DNA of 64,000 nt. Source: Paenibacillus_AR mesotrionivorans. GTDB taxonomy: Bacteria > Bacillota > Bacilli > Paenibacillales > NBRC-103111. How positions within the stretch are numbered: position 1 is the first letter of the stretch; each line of letters opens with the position of its first letter. The notes beneath the pieces were generated by a model. It did not search any database. It had not been told where the DNA came from and saw only the letters and a program-made list of their open reading frames with translations. Made by a program: the position numbers and the translations under genes. Location of the stretch: contig NZ_JBJURJ010000003.1 of assembly GCF_046098205.1 (NCBI RefSeq), forward strand, positions 186,001-250,000, written 5' to 3'. Shown here piece by piece: positions 55,008 through 63,799 of the stretch.

Positions 55008-55033
55008 AAATACAAAAACAGGATATGGTGTTA

Positions 55034-55795
55034 ATGGTTAATATTATTTCCATTGTCCCCAATGAATGCCTCCCAGCTGGCCGAACGTTGCAATTCTTTA
55101 TTACTGATACCGATTTCGTTTACATTGAAACATTAAATTCCCTTCGCGTGATCTGGGGAAAATGTCATGCGAGGCTTGATGTCGGTGATTGTGTGCTTAC
55201 ACAACGCCTAGATTTACATAACTGTGGCCCAAATCCTACGTTTATAAGAGTTGTCAAGCTCCACATTGACACCAAGATTTCTTTTAGCCATACACCCTTC
55301 ATTTCTCAATTTTACCCTATTAAAGGAGCCTTATTACGAGATCTGTTCTCTCCCCTGTTTCAGGATTATTCACGAATAACAGAAATTGAGAAAATGGCAT
55401 CCCAACTGCTGGAACAATGGTCAGCCCCCCCCTCCCAAGAGTTAATTCATTCACAACCCAAGCCCCATGGATCAATTGATGCACGATTAATTAAAGTTAA
55501 TCGTTACTTGCGCCACCATTGTGAGGAGATAATCACCCTACAACAATTGGCTGAATTTACAAAATGTAATCCTGTTTATTTGAGCAACGTATACTCAAAA
55601 GTTTTTCAAATTTCACCAATGAAGCATCTCCAGAAGATGAAGATGGATAAAGCAAAGATCCTGTTGGAAACAACTAATATGAGCATAAAAGAAATATCCA
55701 ATCGGTTAGGTTATGTATCCGCTTCACAATTCTCTGATTTATTCAAACGACATAACGGAATTACACCCTTACTATTCAAAAAAATTCGAGGCTGA
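55034..55795 (+). CDS. AraC/XylS-family regulator
   Basis: About 253 residues: a cupin-like N-terminal half (VIWGKCHARLDVGDCVL) and a C-terminal double helix-turn-helix (ITLQQLAEFTKCNPVYLSNVYSK; MSIKEISNRLGYVSASQFSDLFKRHNGITP). It is transcribed away from the 23-gene operon and is the obvious candidate regulator for it. Two in-frame ATGs (55025, 55034); the second has AGGAT eleven bases before, both are possible. Confidence 0.85.
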   Translation: MVNIISIVPNECLPAGRTLQFFITDTDFVYIETLNSLRVIWGKCHARLDVGDCVLTQRLDLHNCGPNPTFIRVVKLHIDTKISFSHTPFISQFYPIKGALLRDLFSPLFQDYSRITEIEKMASQLLEQWSAPPSQELIHSQPKPHGSIDARLIKVNRYLRHHCEEIITLQQLAEFTKCNPVYLSNVYSKVFQISPMKHLQKMKMDKAKILLETTNMSIKEISNRLGYVSASQFSDLFKRHNGITPLLFKKIRG

Positions 55796-55800
55796 ATAGT

Positions 55801-56058
55801 ATGAAAAATGAGATAATTCCCACAATAAGTAAAATAATTGGATCTGTTCTCTCGATCCAGCCTGAGTCAATAACCAGCTGTATGAATTTGAGCTTAGTCG
55901 GACTAGATTCTATGAAAACGATAATACTTATTGTTGCATTAGAAACTAAGTTTGAAATTTCATTTGATGATCATGAGTTACTATACGAACATTTCAATAC
56001 TTTATCTAAAATCACAAAAGTTGTATCCACTAAATTACTAGACAGTGAAAAGTTCTAA
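55801..56058 (+). CDS. Acyl carrier protein, copy C
   Basis: An 85-residue carrier protein with SLVGLDSMKTI (Ser is the attachment site). It begins five bases after the AraC stop, so the two are co-transcribed, apart from the main operon. Its likely partner is a protein in the divergent operon. GAGGCTGAATAGT precedes the ATG. Confidence 0.82.
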   Translation: MKNEIIPTISKIIGSVLSIQPESITSCMNLSLVGLDSMKTIILIVALETKFEISFDDHELLYEHFNTLSKITKVVSTKLLDSEKF

Positions 56059-56061
56059 TGG

Positions 56062-57226
56062 CTAAGAAGCCAGAAAATCGGCATCATCATCAAGGCGCTG
56101 CTGCTGGGACAGGATTATTTTCGTTATGCTCAGATGCGGGTTTTGAGCAAACAGGCGGAAAATGGATTTGCGCAAATACGCCATGACCGTTGCCTCCGAA
56201 ACGATACCGGTACTGGGTGTCCGCAGATATCGAAAGAACCGCCCAGACTCCCGCGAGGAATACCGGATCGCTATCAACTGAAGCACTTTCATGGCGATAC
56301 AACTGCACATCACATACCCTTCAATCGCTTTGACCGTCAGGCAAATGTCCCGTTGCACTTTCTCATCTTCCACCAGCTCCAACGGATGAACCTCGTCCTT
56401 CTTCAAATACCGGTTGAGCTTCGGCATGGACTTGCTCCAGAAATGGTAGTTGAATCCGCCGATGGACTGCTTCAGCGCCCGGAAGGTACATTCGATCTTG
56501 AACCGGGCGGCATACAGTTCGATGATCTCGACCGGGTCCAGGGTCAGATCGGTGCTGACCAGAATGGAGCATCGCCCGTTCATTTTGACCAGCACAAACC
56601 GCAGCTCCTGGTACCCCCTTTGACCCCACAGCAAATTCAGATACAGGTAGCTTACCGCTTCTTCTTTGCCATACACGCTCACGGTAGCGGATTGCAACGC
56701 GGCAGCGCGGCTTTGAAACAGCTCGGCCAGTGCCACCTTTGCCCCTTTTTTTCGGGGACGGCCCCGGCCTGTGGCAGGTGTACCGGGAGGTTCATAGGCA
56801 ACGGCGTTGGATTTGGCCTTGGTCACCAGATCCATCCGGGCACTGCCGGATCGGTTCCACTGGTTCAACCGCTGCAAAGCGGGAACCGTCAAAAAAAAGT
56901 ACCGATCTAGGAGCAACAACGCTTGACCGAAGGCACGGGCTGCGGCATAGCCTTGGTCGATCATCTGAACCACATGGGACTCCTGTCGATCCGACTGCTC
57001 GCTCCATCCAAAAATCCTCTTCACCCCCATCCTGAAGATTCACAAACAGGGGCAGGCAGAACCCTTTCCGGGGCGTGCCCATCAGAATGCCGATAGCGCC
57101 GAACAGATGGCCGAAGATGTACTCCCCCTTGGCGGAATTCTCTGATTCCTGGTGGAGCTTTTTGACTCCGGGCATCCGGTTGGCTTCCTTGCCTTGTTTG
57201 CAGCCGTCCCCCACCAGGATGACCTT
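56062..57226 (-). pseudogene. Degenerate DDE transposase (IS4/IS701-like)
   Basis: The last 315 codons (56062-57000) are open and read as a DDE-type transposase with AARFKIECTFRALKQSIGGFNYHFW, typical of the Tyr/Glu region of IS4-like enzymes. The N-terminal part lies in another frame (VGDGCKQGKEANRMPG, about 57226-57025), so a frameshift is needed near 57025. The 5' end is cut off by the repeat at 57227-57360. It is not functional as it stands. Confidence 0.7.
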
Positions 57227-57360
57227 TTAGCGCTTTTTCGTCCCGAGCTAGCGTTACTTTCGCTTGACGTACCCCCGGTACGCCTGCGCAAAAGTGCCTT
57301 GCCATGAACAAAAATTTGGCTATTAGCTGCTCCCCTCGGAGTTTTCAGACACGCCCTAGT
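57227..57360 (-). repeat. Truncated dispersed repeat (copy 2)
   Basis: Matches 59361-59525 on the opposite strand: GTGTCTGAAAACTCCGAGGGGAGCAG, AAGGCACTTT and GCGTACC-GGGGG-TACGTCAAGCGAAAG. It lacks the last ~35 bases and adjoins the transposase remnant. Confidence 0.75.
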
Positions 57361-57374
57361 TACAGGAGTACCAG

Positions 57375-58200
57375 ATGAATTTCAACCCCCTGGTGAAAGT
57401 GAACTTTAAGGGCGGTGACCTCACTTCCGATTCCAGATTGCTTTTATACAAGTCTTTCGATCATAAGCTGGGTTTGTGCCAAACCGTAAAAGAGAGACTG
57501 ATCGTCAATGATCACGTGGTCCACCGGGATCATCCCAACTCTGAGGTAGTCCTTCAAAAAAATATCAACACGTGAGCGGATATCATACCGATGATCATGC
57601 CAGTTTTGCTTTGACGGGTTGACAGGCGATTACCTGAAGGCCCAACTGCGTCCCGGCAATGTATACACCTCTCGTGATATCGTCTCGTTTATAAAGCCGC
57701 TGTTTTACCGCTATGAAGCTTTGGCGTCAGGCGCATTCATCCTGATTCGAGGGGATAGTGGCTTTTCCGTCCCGGAGCTGTACGAGTTGATTGAAGCCCT
57801 GAAGAAGCACTACGTCATTCGTCTGAAAGCCAATGCCCGACTTCAAGCTCTTGCCCAGGCCATCCACTCGCCTGGGTCAGCGCCAGGTCTATATGGCGGA
57901 GGTTCTGTATCAGCTAAAAGCTGGAACCGCCAACGTCGTGTCGTGATTAAAACCAATGAAGTCAAACTGCAAATCGCCATGTTGGCGTACAATTTCAATA
58001 ACTGGTTTCGCCATCTTTGCTTGACGGAGAGCTTGAAACTCAGTCACATGGAAACGATTCGCACCCATCTGGTGAAAATAGCGGCCAAACTGGTGCATTC
58101 GGGAAGATACTGGACCTGGAAGCTGTGCAGCTCCTGTGTGTACAAGGAAGCGTTCAAGCAAACATTAGAAACGATTGGTCGAATTCCACGGCTGGAGTGA
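57375..58200 (+). pseudogene. Degenerate IS1380-family transposase
   Basis: Two pieces in separate frames: 57375-57575 (VKVNFKGGDLTSDSRLLLYKSFD, the N-terminal signature) and 57619-58200 (DYLKAQLRPGNVYTSRD, GDSGFSVPELYELIE, IRLKANARL and a closing region). A frame break near 57600 and a lost central segment make it inactive. It and the IS4-like remnant mark the right flank of the biosynthetic island. Confidence 0.8.
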
Positions 58201-58455
58201 AGGGGGACTTAACCCCACTGACAAAGTATCTGCTGGTGGGGTTGTTAATGATTTTATGTCGGATCGAAATTTGATTCATATTATTCCTGGGGTTTAGGTT
58301 TTTCTCAGCCACGACTGAGTTATGAATATTATGATACCCTTCACGAAGCACTCTTGAACTATCTCTCGCATCTACATCCTTGTAATAGCTGGTTTTACAG
58401 TTTCTGCTGGTTTCGTAATATCCAAATTTTCCACCAACTTATTCTCACCTGCCCC
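58201..58455. other. Gene-free gap after the IS1380 remnant
   Basis: No coding region I can support; it probably holds the decayed end of the insertion element. Confidence 0.4.
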
Positions 58456-58629
58456 CTACCCCCTCCTCGGGATCCGCCCCACCACCCTTCCTGTTTTTTC
58501 ATCTATGATCTCAATGTATAGTCCCTCGAACGTCCGCTTTAATTCGAATAGCTCCTTGGTGGCCTCCTCAAGAGTTAACGGGCCAATTAATCTGATGTTG
58601 CCATGACAAATAAAGCAGTATGACGACAT
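58456..58629 (-). CDS. Small protein with CFICH motif
   Basis: A 57-residue peptide starting MSSYCFICHGNIRL, with no membrane helix or signal peptide. The CxxCH could be a metal or thiol site; it is not likely a heme c site without export. A TAGxx..GAGGTGG lies before the ATG at 58629 (a GTG at 58638 is less likely). Function unknown. Confidence 0.5.
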   Translation of the reverse strand: MSSYCFICHGNIRLIGPLTLEEATKELFELKRTFEGLYIEIIDEKTGRVVGRIPRRG

Positions 58630-58786
58630 GGGTTCCACCTCGTATTAGGGTATTATGTATACCTAATACAAAAAGATGGGATTTCCTGTATTTCGCACAT
58701 TTTATTTCCGACAAAAAAAGCCCCGGCGGTTGACAGGAGCTTCTCTATTTCGATTTTTTGATTCCTATTGGATCATTGGAGTACGG

Positions 58787-59329
58787 CTATTCTATATAAT
58801 CCATATCAAATTCCTTCTTCAATTGGCTGAACACCGGATCATCCTCCTCCACATCATACGACACACGTCTATCTACAAAATCCGATAACCACGCATTTTC
58901 GCCCGTGCTGCCATGATCCACAAGAATAATTTTTCCCGAAACTCTGCGAAGCAGGTCGTCCATGAGCTTGAGCCTTGCCCGTTCTTTAAGAAGAGAAGCC
59001 CCTTCCAAAGGATACAACACGGCATGATCCACTTCGAGCGGACTTTTATCCCACGAGTTTTCCCGGATGGTGTCTATGTACAAGGTATGGTTTTCCAGCC
59101 GATAGGGTTTGCCCACCTTGAATTTGATATCGAAATGTGCATAATACACTTGAAAATTATCGATGTAATTGGCTCTGAATAAAATGTTTAGCCCCGCCTC
59201 CTGCTTAACGAAGGTTTCCAGCGCCAGCACACGCTTCCGGTATTCATTGGTGCCCGTCAATAGAGCAACTTTTTCGTTCGAATCCATAAATTCCGCTAAA
59301 GCGGCCTCTGCTTCTTTGCGCGTATTCAT
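58787..59329 (-). CDS. Hypothetical protein, 180 residues
   Basis: Begins MNTRKEAEAALAEF at 59329, where GAGGAGCGGGATT lies upstream. It contains VDHAVLYPLEGASLLKERARLKLM and IILVDHGSTGENAWLSD; I do not recognise a family. Acidic at the end. Its promoter would fall in or beside the repeat at 59361-59525. Confidence 0.6.
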   Translation of the reverse strand: MNTRKEAEAALAEFMDSNEKVALLTGTNEYRKRVLALETFVKQEAGLNILFRANYIDNFQVYYAHFDIKFKVGKPYRLENHTLYIDTIRENSWDKSPLEVDHAVLYPLEGASLLKERARLKLMDDLLRRVSGKIILVDHGSTGENAWLSDFVDRRVSYDVEEDDPVFSQLKKEFDMDYIE

Positions 59330-59360
59330 AATCCCGCTCCTCATGATCTCTATTTTTTCC

Positions 59361-59525
59361 AAGGGTGTGTTTGCAAACTCCGAGGGGAGCAGATTTTGCC
59401 GAATTTTCGTTCCAAACAAGGCACTTTCGTGAAGGCGTACCGGGGGGTACGTCAAGCGAAAGTAACGCAGGATGGGGCGAAAAGGCGGTGAAAGATGCCC
59501 TCAAGCGGGTTTGCAAACACGGCCT
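59361..59525 (+). repeat. Dispersed repeat with inverted ends (copy 1, complete)
   Basis: Begins AAGGGTGTGTTTGCAAACTC and ends GGGTTTGCAAACACGGCCTA, giving imperfect terminal inverted repeats around TTTGCAAA. In the middle is a stem CGTACC-GGGG-GGTACG. The related copy is at 57227-57360, and solo ends occur near 9910 and 13400. The end includes the stop codon of the nucleotidyltransferase gene. Confidence 0.7.
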
Positions 59526-60267
59526 AGCTGTTTGTCCTGAAGATGTGCCTCACTTCATCTAAAGCCTCATGGGTCCCGATATCGTATATCTCCCCTTCGC
59601 CGAAATAAGCCCTTACGTCCCTGTGATGGATGAGCCATTCCGGAAAACGGCTTGGAGAATCCGGATTATGGCCCGCACTCAGGTAGTCCTTGATCAGCGG
59701 CAGGGTTTCCTTCTTATACAGATAGATGGCGTAAACCCCAATATTCGACTGTGGGACAAGAGGTTTTTCCTCAAACGACAGGATGTGTTGGCCGGCATCC
59801 AATTCAACCACACCAATGCTCTGCAGCTCCTGAAGGTTATCCGTCTGCTTGACCAAGACACAATCCCGTTCTGATTGGTCAAAAAACGCAATAAATCCGC
59901 TCAAATCCAAGGTAAAGATATTATCCCCCGCCAATACGAGCAGGTCTTCTTCAATGTACTCCTGTTCGATGGCAAACTGCATGTCGCCTATTGCTCCTAA
60001 TTTGTCTTCAAGGGATGCTGTTCCGTCATTAACAAGCCTGATTTCTTTTTTGAACCGGCGCGCCCCAAGCCATTCCTCAAAAGCATGTATGTATTTATCA
60101 TTGGTCACGATGATGATTTGTGAGATCCGGTCAATATTCTCTAGCTGTTCAATAATAAAATCCACTACTGTTTTTTCACCGAAAATGGGCAGTAATGCCT
60201 TCGATTTATTCAGCGTCAGCGGGTATAAACGTGTGGCGTAGCCGGCGGCCAGAATTAAGGCTTTCAT
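59524..60267 (-). CDS. Sugar-phosphate nucleotidyltransferase
   Basis: A 247-residue transferase of the glucose-1-phosphate-type family: LILAAGYATRLYPLT (NTP loop), LVLAGDNIF (metal Asp) and EEKP. It would make an NDP-sugar or CDP-polyol. It lies behind rpiA with an ATGA overlap, so the two are co-translated, linking it to pentose phosphate metabolism. The stop codon falls in the dispersed repeat. Confidence 0.85.
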   Translation of the reverse strand: MKALILAAGYATRLYPLTLNKSKALLPIFGEKTVVDFIIEQLENIDRISQIIIVTNDKYIHAFEEWLGARRFKKEIRLVNDGTASLEDKLGAIGDMQFAIEQEYIEEDLLVLAGDNIFTLDLSGFIAFFDQSERDCVLVKQTDNLQELQSIGVVELDAGQHILSFEEKPLVPQSNIGVYAIYLYKKETLPLIKDYLSAGHNPDSPSRFPEWLIHHRDVRAYFGEGEIYDIGTHEALDEVRHIFRTNS

Positions 60268-60953
60268 GAATGTCCACTCCTATTTTGCGGTTCCAAAATT
60301 TGAATTGTCCCATCCCCATAACCAACAACCACAGCTGTTGGCATACCCACAAACAAACCGTTCTCCACCACTCCCGGAATAAGGTTGATCTGCTGCTGGA
60401 GCTCCACCGGGTTTAGAATCTCCTTAAAGCTACAATCCACGATCAGGTTGCCGTTATCCGTTATAAACGGACTGCCCTGCACCATCCGTACAACGGGCTC
60501 ACAGTTCAATTCCTGTAACCGGTGAATGGTTAAATTCGAAGCAAACGGTACGATTTCAACCGGCAGCGGAAAACGGCCAAGACGGTGCACCCGCTTTGTT
60601 TCGTCCACCACCACATAGAATCTGCTGCTGTTGCGGGCCAGAATCTTTTCTCTCAGGAGGGCCCCTCCCCCGCCTTTGATCAAGTTTAATTGATCATCCA
60701 CTTCATCCGCTCCGTCAATGGTGATATCGATATGGTCAATACCGGAGAAGGGAACCAGCGGAATTCCCAGCTGTCCGGCCAACGCCTCCGTGCTTGCTGA
60801 ACTGGCAACCGCCCGGATCGTTAGTCCTTCCGAAATCCGCTGCGCGATTTTTTGCGTAGCCCAAAATGCCGTCGAACCGGTGCCCAGCCCCACGATCATT
60901 CCGTCCTCCACAAACTCCACCGCTTTTTCAGCGGCCACCTGTTTGGGGTTCAT
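60264..60953 (-). CDS. rpiA: Ribose-5-phosphate isomerase A
   Basis: A 229-residue RpiA with VGLGTGSTAFWA, DGADEVD, KGGGGALLREKI and VGMPTAVVVG. It interconverts ribose 5-phosphate and ribulose 5-phosphate in the cytosol. The length is standard. GGAGGAGAATCG precedes the ATG. Not part of the island. Confidence 0.92.
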   Translation of the reverse strand: MNPKQVAAEKAVEFVEDGMIVGLGTGSTAFWATQKIAQRISEGLTIRAVASSASTEALAGQLGIPLVPFSGIDHIDITIDGADEVDDQLNLIKGGGGALLREKILARNSSRFYVVVDETKRVHRLGRFPLPVEIVPFASNLTIHRLQELNCEPVVRMVQGSPFITDNGNLIVDCSFKEILNPVELQQQINLIPGVVENGLFVGMPTAVVVGYGDGTIQILEPQNRSGHS

Positions 60954-61157
60954 CGATTCTCCTCCTTTTGTCCTTTCCCCTTATCATAACCCTATTATAG
61001 AGGCTTTGCGTCATCCAGAGATGGAATGAGGCCCATCCGCATGTTAATTTGGGACTATATAACAAGAGGAAAATAGCCTCGCATTCGGTGCGGGGTTTTT
61101 GATATAGTATTCATTGGATGTTTACCCTATTGAATGTTGAGTACAAGGAGTCGCCGC

Positions 61158-62132
61158 ATGAGAATCATTCATATATCCAAATATGACCACAATACGATGC
61201 AACTGGCCAAGCCGATTTTTGACCACCACCGCCGGGTGCTGCTGGCAGCGCATCATGTCATTCACCCCAAATATCTGGAGAAGCTGCTGCAGATCGGCGT
61301 CCGCCAACTGATCGTGGAGGATTTCGAAACCCGCGGCATCACCTTGGAAGAGATGATCGATGTCCCCACCTGGATGGATGTGGTGGCGGTGGTGGAGGAA
61401 TTTTTTAACTCCCCCAAAAAAGGCGTTTCCTTCCCCATCAAAAATTTGCTGGCCGCCGTGGGCAGGCTGTTAATGGAAATCCGTAACCATCCCGTGCTGC
61501 TTCCGGTTCCCGAGCAAACCCTGCCGGACCCGCTGCGGCCCTATGCCCATGCGGTGAATGTGGCCTTGCTGGCCTTACAGGTAGCACGGAACCTGGGCTA
61601 CAATGAAATCATGATGCGGGATGTGGCCGTTGGCTGCCTGCTGCACAATATCGGATCGGTCATCGTGAAGGACCCGGCCGAATACCCGGAGGTTGGCTTT
61701 AATTTGATCCGGAGCATCCGCGAATTCAGTCTGCTTTCGGCTCACGTCATTTTTCAACACCGGGAAAAAATGGACGGCACCGGCTATCCCCGCAGACTAT
61801 CGGGAGATACCTTCCATGAATATGCGCAGATCTGCGGCATCTGCAGTTTGTATGAGGAGCTGATTTCCGACAAGGACATGCCCCCGCATATGGCGATGGA
61901 GCACATCATGACCTTAAGCGATACCGCCTATCGTATGGATATCGTGCGCGCCTTCGTCAATTCCGTCCCGTCCTACCCGCCGGGCACGAAGATCGGGATG
62001 CAGGACGGCCAAGAGGCCATCGTCATCAAAATCACCGAGCACATGCAGCGCCCCGTCATCCGTTATCTCTCCTCCGGGGAGGAAGTATCCCTGGCGGACA
62101 ACCCCACCCTGATTATCGCTAAAAGCTTATAA
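61158..62132 (+). CDS. HD-GYP-like domain protein with degenerate HD
   Basis: About 324 residues. The C-terminal part resembles HD-GYP phosphodiesterases: YAHAVNVALLALQVA (His131), LLHNIGS (163-164; usually HD, here HN), HREKMDGTGYP and EYAQICGICSLYE. The N-terminal region is a regulatory domain. The Asp to Asn change in the key pair suggests reduced or lost hydrolysis of cyclic di-GMP, perhaps a binding-only role. The ATG at 61158 follows AAGGAGTCGCCGC. Confidence 0.8.
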   Translation: MRIIHISKYDHNTMQLAKPIFDHHRRVLLAAHHVIHPKYLEKLLQIGVRQLIVEDFETRGITLEEMIDVPTWMDVVAVVEEFFNSPKKGVSFPIKNLLAAVGRLLMEIRNHPVLLPVPEQTLPDPLRPYAHAVNVALLALQVARNLGYNEIMMRDVAVGCLLHNIGSVIVKDPAEYPEVGFNLIRSIREFSLLSAHVIFQHREKMDGTGYPRRLSGDTFHEYAQICGICSLYEELISDKDMPPHMAMEHIMTLSDTAYRMDIVRAFVNSVPSYPPGTKIGMQDGQEAIVIKITEHMQRPVIRYLSSGEEVSLADNPTLIIAKSL

Positions 62133-62151
62133 GTGCCTGAGGAGGAAAACC

Positions 62152-62694
62152 ATGGTACAGCCTTATCGAATAACGCAACCCGCCACAACCGACGGGTTTG
62201 AAGTGGCCATTGCCCAGTTCCGGGATACGGAGGATGTGATGGCTCTATTGGTAGAGATCGCAGAATGGCTGAAAAGCCGCGGGTCGACGCAATGGGCAGG
62301 ATTGCTTGAGGGCAAGGACTCCCATCATACGGCAGACGCTATTCGGCGCGGGGATGTTTTGGTGTTCAAGCGGGATAGTGAAATCGCCGGTATGGTTCTG
62401 CTGTTAAGCAAACCAAGTCAATGGGACCGGGAGCTCTGGGGAGATAAAGCCTTTGACGGCGACGGAGCTGTGTATCTGCATCGGTTAGCGGTACGCCGGA
62501 AATACGCCCGCACCAGGCTGGGCCGGACGATTCTGAACTGGTGCACCTCCGGCATCCACTTCCCAGGTAAAACATGGATGCGCCTGGACTGCATCGCGGA
62601 CAACAGCACCCTCAATTCCTTTTATGCAGACAACGGTTATGTCTATGATGGAGCAAACAGCGGCTTTTGTATGTACTATAAAGCAATGGATTGA
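62152..62694 (+). CDS. GNAT-family acetyltransferase
   Basis: A 180-residue GNAT protein with YLHRLAVRRKYARTRLGRTIL (acetyl-CoA loop) and NGYVYDG at the end. Substrate not predictable. Follows the HD-GYP gene by 19 bases with TGAGGAGGAAAACC before the ATG, so co-transcription is likely. Confidence 0.82.
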   Translation: MVQPYRITQPATTDGFEVAIAQFRDTEDVMALLVEIAEWLKSRGSTQWAGLLEGKDSHHTADAIRRGDVLVFKRDSEIAGMVLLLSKPSQWDRELWGDKAFDGDGAVYLHRLAVRRKYARTRLGRTILNWCTSGIHFPGKTWMRLDCIADNSTLNSFYADNGYVYDGANSGFCMYYKAMD

Positions 62695-62701
62695 ACACTT
62701 C

Positions 62702-62733
62702 CCCGTCAGCCTAGAGCTGGCGGGATCTTTTAT
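62702..62733. terminator. Terminator between GNAT and YdcF genes
   Basis: CCCGTCAGC-CTAGA-GCTGGCGGG followed by ATCTTTTATTTT. Confidence 0.7.
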
Positions 62734-63287
62734 TTTCTGACCCAATTAGGAATGTGATGGGCGAAATATTGGCCCACTTTGGTAAGCTCACCCATGACCT
62801 TTTTGATGTTATGCTCCTCCAGATACCAGTTGTCCTTGGTTATGCCTGTTTTGTCCGCAACCGGACATACCATAAACGTGGTTGACTGCGGGAAAACGGT
62901 CTGATAGGTCAACAAGGACCTCCGGGCATGGTAGGATTTGCAGACCAGGATTACCCTTTGGACAAGAATGCCATGTTGTTGAAGGACCTTCCAGGAAAAC
63001 CTGGCGTTTTCGAAAGTATTGGAAGCCTGGTCTTCCCTGAGGATGACCTCTTGTGGAACGCCACGTCCGACTCCAACCTCCCGGAGAAACTCCCATTCCG
63101 TAGACGCAACATTCTTGGTCGGCCCCCCTGACGGCAAAATATAAGGGGCCAATCCCTGATGGTACAAGTCAGCCGCTCTTTCCATAAGCTGAGGATGGCT
63201 TCCGCCCGGAATCAGAATCACATCCGCGGGTTCAAGCGCAGTTTCTACAAACATAAACTCTGTAATGCAGTCAAAAGGGTAGGGCAT
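62730..63287 (-). CDS. YdcF/DUF218-family protein
   Basis: A 185-residue protein with ADVILIPGGSHPQLMERAADLYHQG, LREDQASNTFENARFS and CKSYHARRSLLTYQ, as in the YdcF family (DUF218). Members bind S-adenosylmethionine or act in envelope metabolism, but roles are unclear. AAAGGAGAAAAT precedes the ATG. It is probably co-transcribed after the NUDIX gene (11-base gap). Confidence 0.8.
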   Translation of the reverse strand: MPYPFDCITEFMFVETALEPADVILIPGGSHPQLMERAADLYHQGLAPYILPSGGPTKNVASTEWEFLREVGVGRGVPQEVILREDQASNTFENARFSWKVLQQHGILVQRVILVCKSYHARRSLLTYQTVFPQSTTFMVCPVADKTGITKDNWYLEEHNIKKVMGELTKVGQYFAHHIPNWVRK

Positions 63288-63298
63288 ATTTTCTCCTT

Positions 63299-63799
63299 TT
63301 ATGTCCTCAAAGTGGATGTGAGATTCTTCCGAAGGTCTTCAAATACCGGCCGTTGGACAGAACTGATTTGCTCCAATTCCATGTCCTCTAAATGGAAAAA
63401 TTGAAGCTGCAGGGATTCTCGAGCTTCATCCTGAAACAGCAGGGTTTGCCCGTCCTGGCCCAGCTTTCCTTCCAAGTTCGCTTCCGCATGGAACAAAAAC
63501 ATGACGAACACAACCTGATTTCCATCCGGGTAGGTATACTGCATTCTCTCTCCGCTATAGACAGCATAAAATTCGGACTTGATAACCTCCAACCCCGTTT
63601 CTTCAAGAACCTCCCGCTTCATCGTCTCCTCAACTGCTTCGCCAGGCACCATGCCCCCACCGGGCAATCCCCAGTTTCCGTAATCCGACCTTCTTTGAAG
63701 CAGGATTCTGCCCGCTGTATCTTTAATGATCGCTCCTGCGGTCACGATAATTTTCATGGGTGAGATGGGTTCTTCCCTTCGTGTAACGTATGAAATCAT
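63299..63799 (-). CDS. NUDIX hydrolase
   Basis: A 166-residue NUDIX protein with GGGMVPGEAVEETMKREVLEETGLEV, the nudix box with the catalytic REVLEET. It would hydrolyse a nucleoside diphosphate-linked compound. The start at 63799 overlaps the upstream gene's end by four bases; 63757 is an alternative start. Confidence 0.85.
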   Translation of the reverse strand: MISYVTRREEPISPMKIIVTAGAIIKDTAGRILLQRRSDYGNWGLPGGGMVPGEAVEETMKREVLEETGLEVIKSEFYAVYSGERMQYTYPDGNQVVFVMFLFHAEANLEGKLGQDGQTLLFQDEARESLQLQFFHLEDMELEQISSVQRPVFEDLRKNLTSTLRT

